A stretch of 64,000 nt of DNA from Aphanomyces cochlioides (lineage: Eukaryota > Oomycota > Saprolegniomycetes > Saprolegniales > Verrucalvaceae), in assembly GCA_019828595.1 (NCBI GenBank), contig JAHQRK010000022.1:744001-808000 (forward strand). The letters are read 5' to 3'. Positions 50,756 to 60,869 of the stretch are shown one piece after another. Numbering within the stretch: position 1 is the first letter of the stretch; every line of letters begins with the position of its first letter. The notes under the pieces are model-generated. The model made no database searches. It was not told the origin of the DNA and saw only the letters and a list, made by a program, of their open reading frames with translations. A program made the translations under genes and the position numbers.

Positions 50756-52946
50756 GCAGCGGTGACTAGTTCATGCGTTGAGTCAAGGTTTGGCCAGACA
50801 GGCGACGCTTCTGATGATAGAGTCTGCTATGAGGATCCAGCTGGGGACGGCTGCGATTCCCATAACAAGACCACCTCTGCGATGGGGCTGGGCCTTCATC
50901 GCCACAAGATCCAGAGGCTGCAATTGACCACGCCATGGATTTGTACTGTAATTTGGAAATTACGCTGTCGCTGGAGAGGACGTTACAGGTTGTCACTGTC
51001 ACAGCCAAGGACAGCGTGCGACTGGTTTGTAAAACAAGATTGTGTTGTGGTTGTAGCCACGGTAGTGTGTGTGCAGTGGTCGCGACGGCAACGCGGTTCT
51101 GAGAGGAGAAAAAGCTCGCGGTCTCGAGCGCTTTCGTCGCTGAATGGGACGACAAACGCGACGACCAGTGAAATGTTTTGTCAAATCTTTGCCGAGAAAG
51201 TCGGAGTATCAAAGCGGTTGGACTGTATAGGCCACTTGTGTGGAGACGACGCGTCAGAACGTTCTGGGACACTCGCTCATGCACGCATCACAATTCCAAA
51301 CATTCCAACCATCCATACCATCACGACTCGGACATGCGACACGCTTAGGACACGTACTTAGAGCATTTAAACGGATAAAGTACTATTTTCCGATAAAGTG
51401 TGATTCATTGCTCCACAGGCCTCGTCAGGGAGCGGCACGGCCTAAAGGCCTACCTGCCGCTTTTCCCGACGAGAATAAAATAAAGATCATTTGGTTAACA
51501 CGAGAGGCTTAGATCCGCGCTCTCGTCCGGCCGCGCTTGCGCAGACGGCCTCCCGGGCGCTCGGGGCCAACACGAATATACCCACTTAGTGCCTATACAA
51601 ACCACAGGTATGTCCGAGCATATCCAAGCGTTCGGACAAAATATGTTCCCGTTAAGTCCAATACAAACGTCAAGTATGTCCGTGAATTCATTCTCAGATA
51701 TTGTCCGAAAGGTGATCATATTCTACCATATTGTTTGGAATCTTCAAGTTATATGGCCTTCGCCTCTACGTGATGCTGTCCAGGTCATCATTCAGTACTC
51801 TCGCGATGAACGCCATGAGGGTTTGCAAGGCTGAAGTGGCTGGGCAGTGAAGCCATTGCGCCAAGTCGGTTCTTTACCACGCACTGAACAGACCACGCGT
51901 TCAGCCTAGCCATATTGAATGCCAGAAACCGCCCCGCCAACATGTTGAATGCTGCGGGAAGAACGAGGTCAAGCGAGAGCATTAGCAGCACATAGTTTTC
52001 CGCCCATCGACACGGCAGTTCCCACTCCAGTCTTCCAGTTTTTGAGGGCACATTTCATATCATTTCAACAAAGTTTGGTTCTACTGAGCTTGAATCATGG
52101 CAAGGACGTCAAATAGACAGTGAATTACATAGACTGCAGCAGTTTCGACGAGGCTAATCGTGAAGTCGCTGTGGCTCTCTGTGCGTAACCTGTTTGTGTT
52201 CAACATTAACTCTTAGTATTAATACCCATGTATAATAATAATTTAGTAAACAATGATTTTATACAGTAACCTGTTATTTCTTATACTATTTACTTCCTCT
52301 GTACCATATTACTGGCGACATTAGACTTTGATTCGACCCCAAAAATTCATATTTTGTCCAAGGTCGACGTTTCATACCAGGTTTGAAAGAGTAGAAAAAT
52401 CTGAACCAAGTTTCATTTGAGTGCAAAGGGCAATGAGCTCATTTTGCACGTCTTATTCACCTCCACTTTTTGACCTTCAGTATAAAAATATGAAATCATT
52501 AATTTTATTAATACGTAGTATTTCTTTTAAAATACAGGGACCTGAAAGCAGATGGCGATATTGCAGCAACACTCTGCCAGCCATAAATATCATATGTTCG
52601 CACTTAATGGTGCGATTTATGGCCAATTAAAGTCATTTAATTCGACCATTAGCCAATCAAATAGAAACGTTGCCAGTAATTTGATAAAAGTGGATTTTCC
52701 TTTTGTTTACAGTAATATGAAACAGATGTAAAAATATGACCGGGAAAGCGGACATGGTGAAGACAAGAAGCTCTTTCCCTCGAAGATCAATGGCAAAATA
52801 GTGAGAACGCACGCTAGCGGTCAATTGCGTTCAAAGAAACCACCGAACGACTGGCCCTTCTGGCTTGAATACTCTCAAGGGGATGGGCGCCAAGATATCA
52901 TTGCATCGTAGAGTCTCAACTAGGAGCTTTAGATTAAAAGATGGTA
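50756..52946. other. Intergenic region with GC-rich hairpin and unassigned ORFs
   Basis: Overlapping ORFs of 199 codons (plus, 50762-51361) and 172 codons (minus, 50766-51284) have no recognisable domain; neither is chosen. A GC-rich hairpin lies at 51421-51473. Two diverged direct copies of an ATACAAAC..AGTATGTCCG unit lie at 51591-51710. CCAAT motifs lie at 52622-52660. The rest is AT-rich with no gene. Confidence 0.45.
51421..51473. repeat. GC-rich hairpin, copy 2 of the dispersed repeat
   Basis: CTCGTCAGGGAGCGGCACGG pairs imperfectly with CTGCCGCTTTTCCCGACGAG across a GGCCTAAAGGCC centre. Its right arm is the inverse of 24661-24695. Confidence 0.6.
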
Positions 52947-54550
52947 CAGTTAAACCTTGGATGTGAAACACCTGTCGGTGGAATCGAAATTCGTTCAAGA
53001 TGATAGGTGTTTCGATATACGAGGTGCAAATGAATTGTTGATTTAGCCAATCATCAAGCGTTCCATTTGGAGCATTAGCACGTGCGACTCCAATCGCACG
53101 TGCCAACTCGTGAAGTGAACTGTCAACTCCACAATTGAATTGCTTGTTCCACTCCCTCAGAACGTGAAGTGCCGTCGCAGCGTCCTTTAAACTTGGCGGT
53201 GGTTCATGTTCTTGAGCCGTATAATCGTCGCTTTCATCGTCACTCACAACAGTTGGCGCGGGGGTTGATGATTTGATCTTCCCAATTGATTGGATCCGTT
53301 TCAAAAGCCGCAACGTCTTCACACCCACAACCGACGCCAAAGCATCCGCATGGGCTTCGTCGCTTGACGAGAGGGGTTCGATCATTGATTGACATGAATC
53401 ATCGCAAGGAGCACTTACAATAAAGGAATCAACGACGCTTTGTCTGTCCTTGATTCCACAGTGACGAAAACAATTCGAAATCGTAGTGACCGTCACATCT
53501 TTCCATGCCAACTTCATCCAGTCAAGAGCCATTTTGATATCAATGCTTTTGACATAATTCGAAGGAGCATCATTGCTTGCTTCGACGCATTCAATGAGGT
53601 AATTGAGGAGGTGGCTTCGATACTTTACTTTGAAATTCTTGATGATCCCCGCATCCAACGGTTGCGTTTGGCAGGTCGTGTTAGCAGGGAGAAATACAAC
53701 CTTGATGTTAGACATTTTGTCAAAGGGGAAGACATGGCAAGGCGCATTATCCATCAACAGGAGTATTGTGCGGTCTTGGGACTTCATTCGATCGTTAAAC
53801 CAAAGCATATATCGCGTGAAGATCGAGCCGTTCATCCAAGCCTTAGCATTGGCATACCATTGTATTCCCATTGGTAAACTCTTCTTGAATTGACGCGGCA
53901 TAAAGAACTTGTGTATAACAAGTAAAGGCATCTTCTCACCAGTCGCAGACGCAGTCAACAGAACAGACACACGCTCCTTTGCATTCCTCGGAACGCAAAG
54001 CTAACGTCTTGTTGGGCAGTCCACGCCAAAATAAACCAGTCTCATCACAATTGAAGACATCACAAAAGGGATAGCCATCGATAATTGAATCAATAGATTC
54101 AGCCCAATTTTCTACTTATACAACAGTCATGTCAACGGATGCACTTTCGCCGCTGATGGCCCTAAAGTCTATGTCATGGCGCTTTCGAAAACCCTCAAAC
54201 CAGCCGTTGGATGCTTTGAAATCATTGATGCCCAAGGCATTGGCGGCTTTTTTTGCCACTGTTTGCAGCATTGGTCCAGACACAGGAATCATCTTCGTCG
54301 CGCGTGCTTTGCAAAACCATTGATACACGCGGTTGTCAAGTTCAAGCGCAAGCCCAGCGAGACGACAAGGCCGTTTCGATTCGCGGTCGGCATTCTCGCT
54401 GAGCTTCCGCTCGATCTCGTCACGTGCCTTTTTCACACGCGTGACAAGACTCTTCGAACAGTTGAACTCGGCAGCGATCTTGGCGTAGGGAACATCTTCG
54501 TCGATGCGCTTGAGGATTTCGCTTCGCGCTGCTAGTGACAGCTCCACCAT
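52831..54550 (-). pseudogene. Pogo/Tigger transposase of element C, disabled
   Basis: From the ATG at 54550: a Psq-type HTH (ILKRIDEDVPYAKIAAEFNCS), then a CENP-B HTH ending NGWFEGFRKRHDIDFR. A TAA at 54116 interrupts. The DDE_1 core continues with FNCDETGLFW (first Asp), shifts frame near 53980, then LLLMDNAPCH (second Asp) and TQPLDAGIIKNFK (third Asp). An acidic C-terminal region follows. The frame reads straight through the left TIR and ends at 52831, outside the element, so the natural C-terminus is missing. Two disabling changes; it cannot act by itself. Confidence 0.85.
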
Positions 54551-54788
54551 TGCACAAAATGATTTGGCAAAGTTCTTCCAGCCATCTTAAATTCAATATA
54601 ATTGCGCTTTCTAACCATTAGCTTGATCTATTTAAACATGGGTATTAAAATTTCACTGTTTCTTGTGGCAGGTTGAGTGTTTTATATCACAGTTCCTGTG
54701 CCATTGAAATATGATCCGTGGATGGAAATCGTGTTCAAAATGGCAGGTGTTTCGCTATGAGAGGTGTTTCACATCCAAGGTTTTACTG
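52947..54788 (-). mobile_element. Pogo/Tigger element C, TIRs and TA target site
   Basis: 1,842 bp. Terminal inverted repeats CAGTTAAACCTTGGATGTGA and CAGTAAAACCTTGGATGTGA both continue AACACCT, and are flanked by TA on both sides (52945-52946, 54789-54790). The AAACACCT word recurs inside each end, a likely transposase-binding site. The coding strand is minus. Size and structure match Tigger-type elements and element A in this window. Confidence 0.88.
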
Positions 54789-54975
54789 TATGTGAAGTAT
54801 TTAGTTGTGCGCTCATGGCCTCTGCGTACAACTATATTATACAATACATGCGTAAATCTCCCCCTCAATCGCCCCCCCCCCGTCTTTCTAACCCACTCTA
54901 CACTACTGGAAAACATACATGGTACGGTCTGCCTAGACAAGATGTCAAAGCCCATGCAAAGACAGCTCTTTTATT

Positions 54976-55685
54976 GGGACCTTTGCCAAAAGTGGGGACT
55001 ATTTTACTAATTTTACCAAAAGTGGGACAATTATGTCAAAAGTGGGGGCTGAAAGATAGAAAGTGGGGGGCCTCACCAAAAAGTTTCTGATGGCCCCCAC
55101 TAATGAAGAAAGTCAGGTTTCCCTGTTCAAAGTGTGATGCCACCTTTTCTTGCAAGCACAACATGAAAGTTCATCAAACACGACGAATTTGCAAGGAAAA
55201 CCGAAACACAAATCTTCGGAAGAAACAGCCTACAATGTAATGCCGCAAAGAAGGTAGAGAGGGCAAGGGATGTAGAGCGTAAGCGCAACAAGTTCGTTCC
55301 CAAGTTAAAAAGATGTATTATCTTGCCAATCTACAGCAAGAAAATCAAGAGAAAATAAAAAGATGTATTATCTTGCCAATCTACAGCAAGAAAATCAGTT
55401 CTTGTACAGAGCAAGGCCTTGCCCTGGCGGTCCACCTTGGATGGTGTCTTCTTCGTTTACCATGGCAATTCTTCCATTGACTGTCGGGTCACACTAATTA
55501 GGCGAATTTCATACTATATATTAATTTTAACATTAATTTAAATAATGGCCCCCACTGTTGGAAATTCCCCAATAGGGGGTCAAAAAGCCCCACTTTTGCG
55601 AAAGTTGCGAAAGCCCCCACTTTTGACACAATTGTCCCACTTTTGGTAAAATTAGTAAAATAGTCCCCACTTTTGGCAAAAGCCC
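54976..55685. mobile_element. 710-bp non-autonomous element with zinc-finger ORF
   Basis: Ends GGGACCTTTGCCAAAAGTGG and, inverted, GGGGCTTTTGCCAAAAGTGG, with inverted similarity continuing for about 90 bp and including repeated CAAAAGTGGG words (at least three per end). An 8-bp target duplication CTTTTATT is at 54968-54975 and 55686-55693. There is no transposase. An 8-bp duplication with GGG termini fits hAT-, Merlin- or MULE-like mechanisms; the superfamily is undecided. The interior carries a short zinc-finger ORF and a 50-bp tandem duplication (55306 and 55356). Confidence 0.8.
55103..55240 (+). CDS. 45-residue C2HC zinc-finger ORF inside the non-autonomous element
   Basis: From the ATG at 55103: FPCSKCDATFSCKHNMKVHQ then TRRIC. 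Spacing is C-x2-C-x12-H-x5-C, with F and M at the hydrophobic-core positions of a classical finger. Basic tail (RKKQPTM). Too short for a transposase. It could be captured host sequence, a remnant of a longer DNA-binding protein, or a small regulator that binds the element ends. Function is unknown. Confidence 0.5.
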   Translation: MKKVRFPCSKCDATFSCKHNMKVHQTRRICKENRNTNLRKKQPTM

Positions 55686-55693
55686 CTTTTATT

Positions 55694-56015
55694 GCTTGCG
55701 AAGTTAACTCGTCTTGGTGCCTCTCGAGATCCCCCTAACAAAACGTTTTCAACTTGACCGACGCGTGGCGTGCGCCATGACGTGGCTAACGTTATTGCAA
55801 GGTTGTCAAGTTTGCACCCATGTCGAGAGGCCAAGAAATGTTTGTGGGTGCATAAATCCTCTCTTGTGTTGCCATTTAAATGCCCTACGTGCAGAGCAGT
55901 GGTGTTCGTTGTGAGAGCAAGTTTGAAATTATTTTTGCCCACAAACTGCACAACATGCAACCTTGGATGGAGATAAACAGAAGTTTTTGACGCTTGGAGC
56001 TATTTCCCCAATGCC
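55694..56015. other. Spacer before the second OFA-like transporter
   Basis: About 320 bp, presumably the promoter and 5' leader of the 56016 gene. No motif stands out. Confidence 0.4.
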
Positions 56016-57818
56016 ATGCAGGAACACTCGCACCGTGAGCGGGTCGGAGGACTGGTCGCAACCAGAGCAACGTGCTCCTGCCTCAGGCAATACCAGAGTG
56101 TTGTCGTTCCATCCAAGACTCCAGACGAACTGGAAGCTGAGAAGTGGCTCTTCGTCCTTGGGCTTGGACGAGGCCTCTTCTGGTATTCACGTGGCCTTCG
56201 ATTTCATCGACTCATGATAGCGCTGATGACGCTCGTCGCTCAAGGCATCATAGGCTCCATCTACTCGTTCAACACTCTAGAGCCACACGTGAACATATTA
56301 TTTGGCAGCGAGACCAAATCCATCCACGTCTATTTGACCTCCACGCTCAGCCTTGGCCTCGCTGCGGCTGTCTCTGGTCCTTTTCTCGAACGAGGAGGAC
56401 CTCGCGCTGGTATGACTGTCGGCTCCATCCTCTTCAGCATGGGCTTCTTGCTCGCGCAGGTGGCCATCGCAGTGAAATCACTACCGCTGCTTTATATTGG
56501 GTTTGGCGTCTTAGCTGGAATTGGCCATGGCATTCTCTTGATCTCGTCCATCTCGACGCTCTTGAAATGGTTTCCCGACTGGCGTGGTCTTGTCACTGGA
56601 GTCTGCCTCGCTGGGATGGGTCTCGGCACTTCTCTCTGGAAAATCCTCTACGACAACATGCTCCAATCTTCGCCAAGTCGACTCGATGTTGGTGGATCGC
56701 TCAATTACTTGTTTGCTGTCACAGGTACCTTCGATCTCTCCATGGTCTTCTGAGCTTACATGGACTTAGGCGGTGCTGCTCTAGTTATCTTACTCCTCTC
56801 CGCAATGGTCCTTCGCACTCCACCGCCTACTTTCTCTGTCAATGGCCATGACATTCACAATATTCCACTCAGCGCGGCGCCATCCCCGACTCGTGTGCAG
56901 GACGATTTCCTAAACGTCGGCATGACGCTGATCAACTACGCCGCGTTGGAGCCAAGGCACTCGATCGTGACCACGGACAAGGAGTACTTCCAGCAGGTCA
57001 AGGCGCTCACGCTCGTCCAGTGCATCTTCTCGACTGATTTCTTTTGGCTCTTTATCGTTTTCACGGCAAATCTTACCCCGACGGTGCTCTTCCTCCCCCA
57101 AGTCGACGACGCAGCTACGATCATTCTGCACAAAACTCTCCAAGACGCCGACAACTTTCTCTCTCGGATGACATTGACCACGACAATTGGTGTCGTCATC
57201 GCCCCATTGCTGTCGGACTTGGTCATTCGTATCTCCTATGCCAATCCTGCCAACGCCCGCAAGATGGTCTTCTTCATCATGGTCGCTGTGGAAGTCGCCA
57301 TGCTTGGCTTGCTCATGAGCGAGTGGAAGGACTTACGTTCTGGTGTTTGGTATGGCATGTCCGTTTGCGTCGGCGGCGGCTACGGCGTCATACCAAGTCT
57401 CATCGCTGATATGTTTGGCGTGTACAACGCCGGCACAATGTATGGGTTGATCATGACGAGTCGCTCAGTTGGCGCTGTCGTCGTTGGCTTTTTATTACCG
57501 TCTATGTCCCACACGGAGGACGCTATTCACGTTCAGTTGGTTGTCATGGTTGCCTTTGTTGCCTTCGCAGCTGTCATGATGGTCTTCGTGCGCACGAATC
57601 CGATGGATCGCTTCTTCCATGGGTACCAGCTCACGCTGTTCAACAAAGTAGTGATTCAAATCCCATGTCGGACAAATTCCGATGCGACCAACATCGAGGA
57701 GATTAGAAAGGTCGCTGTGTCGTCGGCTGCCATCGACGCGTTTTTCCTCATCAGCCCATCCCGCATGAGCACCGACTTGAAACTCAGCTCCGACTCACAG
57801 GAGCAGAGCCAAAGATGA
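56016..57818 (+). CDS. OFA-like MFS transporter, paralogue with two exons
   Basis: Exons 56016-56724 and 56770-57818, with a 45-nt GT-AG intron, give 585 residues. It is closely similar to the 48508-50556 gene throughout (GIIGSIYSFNT, LLKWFPDWRGLVTG, NGHDIHNIP, FSTDFFWLFIVF). About 12 membrane segments with a long central loop. It keeps the second intron of its paralogue at the same place but lacks the first: LLYIGFGVLAGIGHG is continuous. OFA family members exchange or import small carboxylates; no substrate assigned. The two paralogues point away from each other with mobile DNA between. The start is the first ATG in frame; homology begins about 25 residues later. Confidence 0.82.
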
Positions 57819-59535
57819 GCGGCATGTCTTCCGTTAGCCCTGAATCCCATCCCACCTCAGCTAACGTTGCAGCCATTGCAAACTAGATAGATACACGTAT
57901 AGCTCATGTTATTCTTGAAATTCCGTTGAGAGCATTAGATGGGAACGAAGGAGAAAGACCCCCCCCCCCGCTGGAGAGGAGCAACCAAGATTATCCAGCG
58001 GGGGCACGTTGAGCCAGGGACGAACGAGCTAACGAACCTACTCGTTATGCTCCGTTGTATTTGCAATGGGTGAAATGATGAACTTGATGTGTGTGAGAGG
58101 AAGCCAAACCTGGTGAAATGGGATGGCAGAGGCTCGTTACTGACATGAAAGGATGCTTCTGGGGCGTACAGTGACGACACAACCTTACGACCCACTTGCC
58201 GCCTTCCCGATGTCAGAAATCTCCTTCATGGTGGACCGTTCCTCCGAGTCATCTGCCTGCAGAAAGTTTTACATTTGACCCCGTCTGCGCCTCGGTGAGC
58301 ACAATTTTCTGGACGTCTGTTTGAGATGCTATTCGCCGATTTGGTACACTGGACTTGTCTGCGCTCGTCATTCACGAACTTCTACGTCATCAAACTTTTA
58401 GACCTGATGAACGCGACTATGGTCATATGTCATGATTATGTTCCTGCGATGAACTTTCGATCCAAGTCATGAATGCAATGATGGCTTTTCACATAGCCAA
58501 GCAAGTATCACCGTCAAGTGGGCAAGCTCTGCATAATCGTGCGGAAATGCCAAAGACGCCTTTCAGAGCAAAGATTTGGCTTGGAAAGAGAGGGGGGGGG
58601 TGCTGTACAATCAAGTCGTGATTTCTTTCGCTGGCCAAGTGCTATGTTCACACAGTCTGTTCATGAGACCAGATGCGACCCGGCATGTGCTGTCAATGCT
58701 TGCAATGACGCCATCGAGGGCAAAAGGCCTTCAAAACTCTTGCAAACTATAGCGACGCACATAAAATTCGCGATCGCGTTCGTTTTCAACACGACCAACT
58801 CGTCAAACCAGGGCCAGTTTGCAGGAACTAATTTGCCTGCTATAATTATTATTTGCGCATAAATAATATATTTAGGTATAAATTATTGGATAAAAACGAT
58901 CAATTGAATACATTAAGCACCACACTCTATTAATTGATATTCTATAGCCTTCCATAAATAATATTTTTCTATGTAGTAACAGGTGACGATCGAGATGGCG
59001 GGCAACAATTGTTGACCACCCCCCGTGGCCATTGCACTGTCGCTCTACCTCTGTCGGAAAGGCTCCCCTAGCGCAACTTCATGGGGTATTTTGTCTTATT
59101 GGGCTAGCTTGGATCATTGCAACTTGACGGTAAGGCTTGGGCCAACGACGGACTCCTCGGCCCCATCAACAAAATCCGAGATTGCCCCGCTCTGTTTGCT
59201 CTGCCACGAAAACGTTTGTACCAAATGGCAGATACTCCCGTCATCTCTAGAGGTGTATTAAGGTCGTTTACACCAAATGGCAGGTACTTGCTGTTTTAAA
59301 GCTTCCAATTAGAACTGTATAAAGTAATGTAATAAAGTTTAGCAGGTATAATATTTTGAAAGAAGCCTGGGTACATCAATCTGAATGGCTTTGATTGAAA
59401 GCTTTATTGAATGCTACCTCCGTCCAGTCTGATTTGTCCACATTCAATTTTTGGTGTCCGGGATGATATTCCATTTTCAATTTCATTGGATAAAACTAAC
59501 ACATTTTCACTCAGTAAAAATGCTTAAGACACGTA
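57819..59535. other. Intergenic region, no gene seen
   Basis: 1.7 kb. A C/G run near 57958-57968, an AT-rich part 58840-58980, and a direct pair of CGTTT..ACCAAATGGCAG.TACT blocks about 52 bp apart (59212 and 59264). ORFs up to 114 codons without recognisable domains. Confidence 0.5.
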
Positions 59536-60869
59536 CAGACAACTCACAGTTTGAGAACGCGATTTGTCCTCCAGCATGACTCGTGTTCTTGGATTCGATC
59601 CTGGCTTCATGGACAGTACTATGTGAGGTATGCAAATATGCAGATGATGTATTGTGAGATGCTTAATTAACAATAGCTACCCAAGAGAGAAGAAATCAGT
59701 GATGCGTTGTTGGCGCATACTCCCAACAAGTTGTTGTCGAATTTGGTCGGTCAATAATTGCAGCCCAGGCACATCAATGCTAAGAACAAACGTGTACGTG
59801 GCAAGCTGAACTGCTGCATTCAAGGCTTCACGATGCGTCATTGGCATATTTTCACTTTCGTCCACTTCCTCATCTTGATCATTGCATTGTGACGACTCTA
59901 TGTCAGCTCCAGGCTGCCATTCCTCCAAATTATAGTCACATTCCAGATACTCTTCAGCATCCATTGCATCCGTCAGCGAAAGTTTTTCCATGGCACTTGA
60001 TAACAATAATAAATCATAGGACTTTCGTGGCTCATCATTTTGCCACAATTGAGCGTCCATTGGACCAGATACAATGCCAGTATGTGACCAACAATGTCGA
60101 ATCGTCTCTGGTGATACCTCACACCATGCTCGTACTATCATGTGGATAGCACTGAGGACGTCGAGTTTCTTTCCACCGTTGCCAGAAGCAATTTGATCGA
60201 GCAACCATTGAACAAAGTGAGTCTTGTACTTTAACTTGAAATTTCGAATAATGCCAGCGTCCATGGGTTGGATTTGAGACGTCGTGTTCGGCGGTAAATA
60301 CTTGACGACGACATTAGACAGTTCAACACCAACGTAAGTTGGGGCATTATCAACAAGGAGCAGGACTTTTCTTCCACACATCTTTAGATTGAACCATTTC
60401 AACCAGTCCGAAAAAACGGCAGCGGTAATCCACGCCTTCTTGTTAGCGTAGTATCGAATAGGAAGCTTGGAAATTTTGCAGCCCTTGAAGCAGCGAGGAT
60501 TCAGAAACTGGTTGATAACAACTGAATCGAGTTTCTCTGTTCCATCCATGTTTGCACACAGTCCAATTGATATTCTAGACTTGTCCTTCTTCAAGCCACT
60601 TATTGGCATTGTTGCAAGTGCTTTTGATGGCAACATTCGAAAAAGAGCCTGGTTTCGTCCATATTAAACAAACACATCACGAGGCTCATATTGGTCCAAG
60701 ACTTGTTGCAATTCACGGCGTTGCTGATTAAGCTCCTCAAGGTCGACAGAGCCCGATCCATGCAGTCGATACGATCGGATTCCGTGGCGAGCTTTAAATC
60801 TAGACACCCAAGACAATGATACAGATGTCTGTCCAGACGCCGCTAGAAGTTCGTTTGCTTTTGTGTATG

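Noticed and set aside
50762..51361. 199-codon plus-strand ORF and 172-codon minus-strand ORF
   Set aside because: They overlap completely, have no recognisable domain, signal peptide or paralogue, so neither can be chosen.
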